Assembly (NCBI RefSeq): GCF_938010525.1
Contig: NZ_CALLVK010000007.1
Coordinates: forward strand, 1-29,530
Reading direction: 5' to 3'
From: Abiotrophia sp938010525
Lineage (GTDB): Bacteria > Bacillota > Bacilli > Lactobacillales > Aerococcaceae
DNA: 29,530 nucleotides
Both the position numbers and the translations under genes were made by a program. Below the pieces are notes generated by a model. That model searched no databases. It had not been told where the DNA came from and saw only the letters and a program-made list of their open reading frames with translations. Numbering within the stretch: the first letter of the stretch is position 1; every line of letters begins with the position of its first letter. Positions 24,799 to 29,530 of the stretch are shown here, piece after piece.

Positions 24799-24827
24799 AT
24801 GATACCTCGTTGTAAAATCGCTTACAA
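24799..24827 (-). promoter_or_regulatory. Promoter of the fucose operon
   Basis: Minus strand: -35 TTGTAA (24822-24827), a 17-bp spacer, and -10 TATCAT (24799-24804), giving a very short leader of about 18 nt before fucA. The -35 is one arm of the palindrome at 24810-24827. Confidence 0.6.
24810..24827. promoter_or_regulatory. Palindrome over the fuc promoter -35: cre-like box or regulator site
   Basis: TTGTAA-aatcgc-TTACAA, a perfect 6-bp inverted repeat. On the minus strand it reads TGTAAGCGATTTTACA, resembling a CcpA cre box with extra spacing. It covers the -35 and spacer of the fuc promoter, so binding would repress. Confidence 0.55.
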
Positions 24828-24831
24828 TAGA

Positions 24832-24845
24832 TGAAAGCGCTATTG
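24832..24845. promoter_or_regulatory. cre box (CcpA site) between fucA and the regulator gene
   Basis: TGAAAGCGCTATTG matches the cre consensus TGWAARCGYTWNCW at 12 of 14 positions. It lies just upstream of the fuc promoter -35 and touches the -35 region of the divergent regulator promoter, so CcpA could repress both in glucose. Confidence 0.7.
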
Positions 24846-24872
24846 GTAAATGGTCAAAAATAATGCTATAAT
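24843..24872 (+). promoter_or_regulatory. Extended -10 promoter of the DeoR-type regulator
   Basis: TGC-TATAAT (24864-24872) gives an extended -10 with a perfect hexamer; a weak -35 TTGGTA (24843-24848) lies 18 bp upstream. Confidence 0.65.
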
Positions 24873-24883
24873 ATAGTCAGAAG

Positions 24884-24899
24884 TGTTCAAATTTGTTCA
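24884..24899 (+). promoter_or_regulatory. Direct-repeat operator candidate in the regulator leader
   Basis: TGTTCA-aatt-TGTTCA: two identical hexamers exactly 10 bp apart, one helical turn, a few bases downstream of the regulator's predicted start point. DeoR-family proteins commonly bind direct repeats of this kind, so this is a candidate autoregulatory site. Confidence 0.5.
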
Positions 24900-24916
24900 T
24901 CAAGGAGGGATAATGG

Positions 24917-25675
24917 ATGGTTTCTTTTGAACGGATGAGCCGTATTATGGATATTCTCGGCAAAAAGAAAGTCATCTCCACCACGCAACTTGAGTCACTC
25001 GTCTACTGCTCCACTTCTACTCTCAGACGCGACTTGATTGCGCTCGAGCGCGACGGCAAGATTCTCCGTAGTCACGGGGAAGTTCGCCTAGCCAACAGCA
25101 ACAACATTGAGTACACCTATTCTGCGCGTGCTCATGAGGAACAAAGAAGTAAGGAAATTATCGCCGATATTGCCTCTACCTTTATCACTGATAATCTCTC
25201 CATCTTCATCGACAGCTCTACCACTGCTGCCAGTCTCATTCCCTATCTATCCCCCCACCAGAATCTGCGCGTCATTACCAATGGGATTGAGGCGGCGCGC
25301 CTACTCAACAACTTCGAAAATGTCACCCTCTTCCTATCAGGTGGCCATATCGACTTTGGTACCAACTCCGCCTTGGGTGACTTTGCCACCCAGTTCATCA
25401 ATAACTTTCATGCCGACCTGGCCTTCTTCTCCTGCCGTGGGCTTGATCGCTATGCTGCCTACGAGGCCAACCACAATCAGGCCATGATTAAGCAGCAGAT
25501 GATTGCCAATGCCGACAAGTCCATCTTGCTGGCGGACCACTCCAAGTTCAATACCAGCCACTATTTCAAGCTCAGTAACTACTCTGCCCTAGATTACATT
25601 GTGACCGACCAGCCCCCTATTGAGTCCTTCCAGGACACAGTTGGCCCCCACTGCGAAATCCTCTGGGGCTCCTAA
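24917..25675 (+). CDS. DeoR/GlpR-family transcriptional regulator of the fucose operon
   Basis: Protein of 252 residues. The N-terminal winged helix-turn-helix spans about 3-55 (STTQLESLVYCSTSTLRRDL as recognition region), ending RSHGEVRL where the family usually has HGGA. The C-terminal DeoRC sensor domain follows (DSSTTAASLIPYL, TNGIEAARLL, FLSGG, ADLAFFSCRGLD, NADKSILLADHSKF), which binds phosphorylated sugars; a fucose-pathway phosphate such as fuculose 1-phosphate is the natural guess. I use ATG 24917, 8 nt after AAGGAGGG; a closer ATG at 24913 is in another frame. It is divergent from the fuc operon and shares its 142-nt control region. It is followed by its own terminator. Confidence 0.9.
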   Translation: MVSFERMSRIMDILGKKKVISTTQLESLVYCSTSTLRRDLIALERDGKILRSHGEVRLANSNNIEYTYSARAHEEQRSKEIIADIASTFITDNLSIFIDSSTTAASLIPYLSPHQNLRVITNGIEAARLLNNFENVTLFLSGGHIDFGTNSALGDFATQFINNFHADLAFFSCRGLDRYAAYEANHNQAMIKQQMIANADKSILLADHSKFNTSHYFKLSNYSALDYIVTDQPPIESFQDTVGPHCEILWGS

Positions 25676-25682
25676 AAAGTCA

Positions 25683-25711
25683 AAAAAGCGCGTCTCTATG
25701 GCGCGCTTTTT
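25683..25711 (+). terminator. Terminator of the DeoR-type regulator gene
   Basis: AAAAAGCGCG and its perfect complement CGCGCTTTTT around a 9-nt loop, 8 nt after the stop codon. Confidence 0.88.
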
Positions 25712-25854
25712 ATCTTAGAAATAATTATTAAACTTAATTTGTCTTTTCCTCATATTGAAAAGTCACTTTTCTCCACTTACTTATAAGTTAAAAGTGGCGT
25801 CCTTCAAATTCAGACGACCTCAGGGCAAGCCAGCTACTGAGCATGTGACCAACC

Positions 25855-25882
25855 AAAAAAGAGACTAGATAGTCTAGCCTCT
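25855..25882 (-). terminator. Terminator of the two-component operon
   Basis: Minus strand: AGAGGCTAGA pairs with TCTAGTCTCT (one G-T) around CTA and is followed by TTTTT. It lies 13 nt past the kinase stop. The 140 nt between this and the regulator terminator hold no visible gene. Confidence 0.82.
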
Positions 25883-25894
25883 CTGGTCTTTGAT

Positions 25895-27277
25895 TTACTT
25901 AGTTTGTGCTTTTATAGGCGGAAATTTCACCTCAAAACGTGCACCTGCTCCTAGCTGGCTCTTAAGGCTTAGCTGGGCCCCATGCTGGTCGGCAATGGCT
26001 TTAACCAAGGCCAAGCCCAGGCCGGTCCCACTTGAGGCCGACTTAGTACGGGCACGATCCACCTGATAGAATCGTTGCCAAATGTGCGCCTGCTCTGACT
26101 CCGCAATGCCTGGGCCATCGTCTGTAATCGACAGGATTACCCCCTCTTCCTGATTAGCCGTCAAGCTAAGCGCGACCTGACTTTGGGCGAACTTAAGGGC
26201 GTTGCTGAGCAGATTATCCACCAGGCGGCCTAAGAGGACTTCATCAGCTTCAACCTGCAGGTTAGGTGCTAGATCATACTTAAGCACTTTGCCGGCTACT
26301 TGAGCTAAGGTCTGGTCATCTTCCTGGCGCTTGGCCAAGAAGGCACTGAGATTAAGTGGCTTCAAAGCCAAGCTGTCTTGGCCTTCTAGCTTGGACAACT
26401 CTAAAATCTGGTTAATTAATGCTTTCATACGGAGCGCCTGGCGCTGGATGGTGGCGTGTGATTCCTGAGCTTCGGCCAAAGAATCCGCATAGCGCAGGCC
26501 ATACTCACTTTCCGATAGAATGACCGTGACGGGGGTCCGTAAATCATGGGAGACATCATGACTGAACTGCTTCTCACGCTGGAAGGAAGTTTCCACTGTC
26601 TCTAACATACCATTCATGGTCTGGGCCAAGAAGTAGAGTTCATCTTGGGGCCCTTTTAGGGGAATTCTTTGGGACAAATCCCCACTGTTCTGAATCGCAA
26701 GAGCTGTTTGGTCCAAGACCTTGATAGGTTTTAGGGCCCGCTTCAAGACCCAGTAGCCCCCCAGAACCATTAGCACCAGCAGGACTGGCCCGGCAATAGC
26801 CAAGACTCTGAGCAGATTGTTGAGCTCCCGGCTGGAAGCACTGAGGGCAATAACCCCACGTACCCATCCCTGACCATTCTCTAGAGGCAGGTCATAATAG
26901 AGAAAGGATTGGTCCCCCTCCTGGTAGCTAGACACTGTGCCCCCATTCTGGGGCAAGTCCCACTTAAAGAAACCGGGCAAGTGCTGGCGACTAACATTCT
27001 GCTGATCGTAATAGGCCAGGGTGACCCCTTGCTCGAAGGAATGACGGTCCATCTCAGGGTGGCCATCCTCCTGACCTTGTGGCGAGTCAGCGTGACGACT
27101 GGCCATTTGGACCACTTCGACTAAGCTTTCCTTGCGATCGGCATCCACGAAGCGGGCCGAAATCCATAAGGTAGCCCCAGACATGGCCAAGAGGATGATA
27201 ATCATAAAGCCGGTATACCAAATGGTCACACGACTGGCAATACTAGTCAGAAATTGCTTGAAGCCTTGGAACCACAT
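25895..27277 (-). CDS. Sensor histidine kinase
   Basis: Protein of 460 residues with classic layout: membrane helix 1 (about 18-40), an extracellular domain of about 115 residues (41-155) with several histidines (RHADSPQGQEDGHPEMDRHS), helix 2 (156-178), HAMP (about 179-230), HisKA with phosphoacceptor His244 in SHDLRTP, and HATPase_c with N box (LLSNALKF), DDGPGIAE and SGTGLGLALVK. The histidine-bearing sensor loop and the His-rich secreted protein encoded upstream suggest a metal or envelope signal (inference). The gene overlaps the response regulator gene by 35 nt, with GGGGGTTAGG as binding site inside it. The signal is not identifiable from sequence. Confidence 0.93.
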   Translation of the reverse strand: MWFQGFKQFLTSIASRVTIWYTGFMIIILLAMSGATLWISARFVDADRKESLVEVVQMASRHADSPQGQEDGHPEMDRHSFEQGVTLAYYDQQNVSRQHLPGFFKWDLPQNGGTVSSYQEGDQSFLYYDLPLENGQGWVRGVIALSASSRELNNLLRVLAIAGPVLLVLMVLGGYWVLKRALKPIKVLDQTALAIQNSGDLSQRIPLKGPQDELYFLAQTMNGMLETVETSFQREKQFSHDVSHDLRTPVTVILSESEYGLRYADSLAEAQESHATIQRQALRMKALINQILELSKLEGQDSLALKPLNLSAFLAKRQEDDQTLAQVAGKVLKYDLAPNLQVEADEVLLGRLVDNLLSNALKFAQSQVALSLTANQEEGVILSITDDGPGIAESEQAHIWQRFYQVDRARTKSASSGTGLGLALVKAIADQHGAQLSLKSQLGAGARFEVKFPPIKAQTK

Positions 27278-27932
27278 AGCCTAACCCCCGTTTGGTTTGA
27301 ATCAGTGAAGGTTGCCCCTCGCTATCGAGTTTACGTCGAATATTTTTGATGAGGACATCAATGGTATTAGATTCTGCTTCCTGCTCATAATCCCAGACAT
27401 GATGGCGAATCTGCTCCCGCGACAGAACTTGGTTCTGGTTACGGACCAAGTACTCCAAGACCTCGTATTCCTTGGCCGTTAAATTCACGGCCTGACCATC
27501 CTTGAGGACGCGTTTTTGGGAAAGAATTAAGCGAACCGGTCCAATTTCCACCTGATCACTTAGGATATGACGTTGTGGCCGGCGGAGCAGAACCCGTAGG
27601 CGAGCTAGTAGCTCCCCAAATTCAAAGGGCTTGACCATATAGTCATCTGCGCCCAAATCCAGGCCCCGAATCTTATCAGTGACAGCATCCCGGGCTGTTA
27701 ACAAGAGAACAGGCACTGGGTTTTCTTGCAATCTGATGCGCTCTAGAAATTCAAAACCGTCCATGTGGGGCATCATGATATCTAAAATAATGAGGTCATA
27801 GTTACCTACCGCCAAAAAAACCAAGGCTTCTTGGCCATCAAAAGCTGCGTCCACACTATAGTGCTGCTTCTTAAGTAGCTTGCTCAGACTGGCATTTAAG
27901 TCACGTTCGTCTTCCACTAGCAGTAATTTCAT
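27243..27932 (-). CDS. OmpR/PhoB-family response regulator
   Basis: Protein of 229 residues starting at ATG 27932 (MKLLLVEDERDLN), 6 nt after AAGAGGTG; the frame is open for 25 more codons upstream but those overlap the promoter. The receiver domain has the acidic pair Glu7/Asp8, phosphoacceptor Asp51 (ILDIMMP), a conserved Thr in LLLTARD and Lys in YMVKPFEF. The C-terminal winged helix (about 130-225) includes LTAKEYEVLEYLVRN and TIDVLIKNIRRKL. It is the first gene of the two-component operon and probably controls its own promoter through the phased repeats at 27981-28010, and perhaps the PepSY gene upstream. Confidence 0.94.
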   Translation of the reverse strand: MKLLLVEDERDLNASLSKLLKKQHYSVDAAFDGQEALVFLAVGNYDLIILDIMMPHMDGFEFLERIRLQENPVPVLLLTARDAVTDKIRGLDLGADDYMVKPFEFGELLARLRVLLRRPQRHILSDQVEIGPVRLILSQKRVLKDGQAVNLTAKEYEVLEYLVRNQNQVLSREQIRHHVWDYEQEAESNTIDVLIKNIRRKLDSEGQPSLIQTKRGLGYVVPRLQAISD

Positions 27933-27958
27933 ATGATCACCTCTTCTCATCAAATTGC

Positions 27959-27987
27959 ATTGTATCAATATTTCTACACAAAGGCAA
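27959..27987 (-). promoter_or_regulatory. Promoter of the two-component operon
   Basis: Minus strand: -35 TTGCCT (27982-27987), a 17-bp spacer, and -10 TACAAT (27959-27964). The -35 lies inside the first of three phased repeats. Confidence 0.62.
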
Positions 27988-28010
27988 ATCAGGGCACCTA
28001 AAGGCACCCT
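27981..28010. promoter_or_regulatory. Three 10-bp-phased repeats: candidate response-regulator operator
   Basis: Three consecutive 10-bp blocks begin AAGGCA, AGGGCA and AAGGCA; blocks two and three share GGCACC. The last two blocks lie in a 26-bp near-palindrome (27988-28013; 11 pairs, two of them G-T, around a 4-base centre). OmpR-type regulators bind direct repeats at about one helical turn, and this one overlaps the -35 of the operon's promoter. Confidence 0.5.
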
Positions 28011-28023
28011 GATGTGGGGGAAT

Positions 28024-28106
28024 GGCAGGCTCTACAAGTGGCAGCTTGTCTGAGAATACCACCTGCCTGCTCACTGGCTACCTATTGTGACACGACAGCA
28101 GCCAGT
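28024..28106. other. Structured intergenic segment downstream of the PepSY gene
   Basis: Two adjacent inverted-repeat structures. The first is nested: GGCAGG (28024-28029) with CCTGCC (28062-28067), enclosing ACAAG/CTTGT (28034-28038, 28045-28049). The second is ACTGGCT (28073-28079) with AGCCAGT (28100-28106). No T run follows on either strand, so these are not standard terminators. They may form the 3' end of the PepSY message or part of the control region of the two-component operon. Confidence 0.4.
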
Positions 28107-28147
28107 AAGTAAATAGTTGGTTAGCCGCTTTAACTTAGTTAAGTCGA

Positions 28148-29302
28148 CTAGCGCTTGTTGGATTCAGCTGGTGCTCCTTGCCCTTGTGGGCCACCTTCTT
28201 GCTTATCAGGTCCTTGACCAGAGCCGGGACCTGCTTGATTTTGGTTAGGTCCTTGATGCTGACCACGGTCGCCCTCTTGGCCTGGACCTTGCGCTTGACC
28301 TTCATGATGGCCAGCCGGCCCATGATGACCCTCTTCTTGGTCTTCGACTTCTGTCACTGCTGCCGTTTCACCATCAACGGTCACTTGCTTGAAAGTTTGA
28401 TTGCTTTCCAAGGTGACGGTGTAAGTAGCCGCCTTATCTTGTTCATGACTTGGATCCAGTTCAATATCATAGACCTTAGCATCGGCATACTTAGCTAAGA
28501 CAGCGTCTAAGGCAGCTTGCGCGCTAACGCTTGGCGCCTTAAATTCTGGTTTAGCCCCCTGACCTTGCGCCTGAGTGCCCTCTTGGCCTGGTGCAGGTTT
28601 TTGGCCTTGATTTTGATCTGGCGCCTGACCTTGAGCGTGATCTGGGCCTTGGTTTTGATTTGGTGCTTGACCTTGTCCAGGAGCTTGACCCTGTCCCGGA
28701 CCTTGATCTTGGCCAGGTCCATGGCCTTGATTTGCTCCTTGGCCTTGGTTTGCACCCTGTTCTTGACCAGGGCCTTGGCGGTCGTGACCATGACCTTGCG
28801 CCTGATCAGGCTCTTCTTCTGTCACTTTACCTGACTGGGCATCTACAAAGACAAAACGAAAGTCCTTATCTGCCTTGACGACAACCGAATAGGCGGCTTG
28901 ATCACCTTGCTCATACAAACTAGCGCCTAAGACTTGGCCATTAGGCACTTGAGTCGCAGCCTTCTCCAAAGCTTGCTTCATGGTGACATTAATTTGAACA
29001 GCCTGAGCAGTCTGCCCTTCTTTCTTTTCCTGACCATGCCCATGTCCGCCAGGACCTTGCTCACGTCCTTGATGATGACCACCAGGGCCGCGATCATGGC
29101 CTTGGCAATGGTCGCCAGCTTGCTGTCTTGGCCCTTCTTGGCCTTGTGCTTTATCAGGGGCTGGCTGATAGGTCTTAGTCTGGGAGGCTTGATTGGATTG
29201 GCCCGCTTCACCTGCAAAGACGCTCAGCGTCGGTAGGGCTACACTGCTTGCCAGGGATGCGGCTAAGGCACCGCTTAAGAGAATATGTTTTGATACTTTC
29301 AT
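28148..29302 (-). CDS. Secreted His/Gly/Gln-rich protein with two PepSY-like domains
   Basis: Protein of 384 residues. A signal peptide (1-30, cleavage near SVFA-GE) is followed by a His/Gly-rich segment (about 52-95; GGHHQGREQGPGGHGHG), PepSY-like domain 1 (about 101-164; MKQALEKAA, then FRFVFVDAQSGKVTEEE), a Gly/Gln/Pro linker (167-251), PepSY-like domain 2 (about 257-320; AQAALDAVLAKY, then FKQVTVDGETAAVTEVE), and a second His-rich, low-complexity tail. There is no LPxTG motif or membrane anchor. PepSY domains are thought to modulate proteases or sense at the envelope; the His clusters suggest metal binding (inference). It lies directly upstream of the two-component genes, same strand. Binding site AAAGGAG. 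Confidence 0.8.
   Translation of the reverse strand: MKVSKHILLSGALAASLASSVALPTLSVFAGEAGQSNQASQTKTYQPAPDKAQGQEGPRQQAGDHCQGHDRGPGGHHQGREQGPGGHGHGQEKKEGQTAQAVQINVTMKQALEKAATQVPNGQVLGASLYEQGDQAAYSVVVKADKDFRFVFVDAQSGKVTEEEPDQAQGHGHDRQGPGQEQGANQGQGANQGHGPGQDQGPGQGQAPGQGQAPNQNQGPDHAQGQAPDQNQGQKPAPGQEGTQAQGQGAKPEFKAPSVSAQAALDAVLAKYADAKVYDIELDPSHEQDKAATYTVTLESNQTFKQVTVDGETAAVTEVEDQEEGHHGPAGHHEGQAQGPGQEGDRGQHQGPNQNQAGPGSGQGPDKQEGGPQGQGAPAESNKR
28550..28804 (-). repeat. Low-complexity Gln/Gly/Pro repeat linker in the PepSY protein
   Basis: About 85 codons of imperfect short repeats (GQGQAPGQGQAPNQNQGP-like) joining the two PepSY-like domains. Such a stretch is prone to slippage and length variation. 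It is not collagen-like, because glycine is not at every third position. Confidence 0.75.
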
Positions 29303-29332
29303 GTTATTCGCTCCTTTAGCTTCTATAATTTT

Positions 29333-29357
29333 CAGGTAAGTAGGGGTTGCTTACCTG
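29333..29357 (-). promoter_or_regulatory. Inverted repeat in the leader of the PepSY gene
   Basis: CAGGTAAG (29333-29340) and CTTACCTG (29350-29357), a perfect 8-bp stem around 9 nt. A smaller palindrome CTTAG-x-CTAAG lies just outside at 29363-29373. No convincing sigma-A promoter is visible; a poor -10 (GATTAT) between them would fit an activator-dependent promoter. An operator or mRNA leader hairpin are both possible. Confidence 0.4.
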
Positions 29358-29440
29358 ATAATCTTAGTCTAAGGGGCAAAAATGAATGAAAGATGAACGG
29401 ATTAAAGTTGAGACAAAATTTTTTCTATTATCTCCACATA

Positions 29441-29468
29441 AGAAAAAAGCGTCCCCTAAGGGACGCTT
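29441..29468 (-). terminator. Terminator of the ribosomal RNA operon
   Basis: Minus strand: AAGCGTCCC-TTAG-GGGACGCTT, a perfect 9-bp stem, followed by TTTTCTT. It lies directly after the 5S rRNA 3' end. Confidence 0.9.
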
Positions 29469-29481
29469 GAAAACTCTCACC

Positions 29482-29530
29482 CAGCATGGCAACGACCTAC
29501 TCTCACAGGACCAAAGGTCCAACTACCATC
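29482..29530 (-). rRNA. rrf: 5S ribosomal RNA, 3' end only (runs off right edge)
   Basis: Read on the minus strand, GATGGTAGTTGGACC, then GTGAGAGTAGG and CGTTGCCATGC, is the conserved 3' part of bacterial 5S rRNA. The rest of the gene lies beyond the window. The exact 3' end is estimated to within a few bases. An rRNA operon therefore ends here, transcribed toward the PepSY gene. Confidence 0.9.

Noticed and set aside
27933..28007. N-terminal extension of the response regulator by 25 residues
   Set aside because: The extension covers the promoter and lacks a binding site; family proteins start at MKLLLVEDE.
28550..28804. Collagen-like Gly-X-Y domain in the PepSY protein
   Set aside because: Glycine does not recur at every third position; it is a Gln/Gly/Pro low-complexity linker.
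28507..29217. Minus- and plus-strand open frames overlapping the PepSY gene
   Set aside because: Out-of-frame readings of a low-complexity gene with no start signals of their own.
29376..29399. TTCAT repeats (minus strand) upstream of the PepSY gene as a response-regulator site
   Set aside because: The spacing (7 and 4 bp) does not match helical phasing and the motif is absent from the two-component promoter.

Overview
The window looks like chromosome from a low-to-moderate GC Gram-positive of the order Lactobacillales. Evidence: strong AGGAGG-type ribosome binding sites, an LPxTG (sortase) surface protein, CcpA-type cre boxes, a DeoR-family sugar regulator, and a methionine T-box in front of metQ. 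Methionine T-boxes are typical of Lactobacillales outside Streptococcaceae. An Aerococcaceae-like genus (Aerococcus/Abiotrophia type) would fit, but the sequence alone does not settle this. Most genes are on the minus strand.

Layout. (1) Positions 1-210: the N-terminal end of a membrane protein running off the left edge. (2) 282-3257: a minus-strand NAD-salvage operon, nadR-pnuC-nrtR, whose promoter is followed by two nearly identical palindromes 73 bp apart, the probable operators. (3) 3393-4871: a plus-strand pair, a patatin-like lipase and a low-molecular-weight tyrosine phosphatase, ending in a 17-bp inverted repeat/terminator. (4) 4878-12467: a 2476-residue sortase-anchored adhesin with 11 CshA-type fibril repeats. 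(5) 12665-14599: a Met T-box operon, metQ plus the MTA/SAH nucleosidase gene, translationally coupled. (6) 14664-24845: a ten-gene L-fucose operon, read right to left as fucA, fucI, PTS EIIB, PTS EIIA, ABC ATPase, permease, sugar-binding protein, FGGY kinase, fucU, fucO. (7) 24843-25711: the divergent DeoR-type regulator. (8) 25855-28013: a two-component system with a probable autoregulatory three-repeat operator. (9) 28148-29357: a secreted His/Gly/Gln-rich protein with two PepSY-like domains. (10) 29441-29530: the 3' end of a 5S rRNA gene and its terminator.

How it works together. The fucose operon gives a complete route from L-fucose to dihydroxyacetone phosphate and 1,2-propanediol: FucU interconverts the anomers, FucI isomerises, the kinase phosphorylates, FucA cleaves and FucO reduces lactaldehyde. 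The cell would import the sugar with a ribose-type ABC transporter. A giant adhesin and fucose use both fit life on host mucosa (inference).

Most unusual points: lactose/cellobiose-type PTS EIIA and EIIB proteins with no EIIC, overlapping each other and the ABC ATPase gene; two ABC substrate-binding proteins with signal peptides but no lipobox cysteine; paired operators of the NAD operon; and the 10-bp-phased triple repeat at the promoter of the two-component system.
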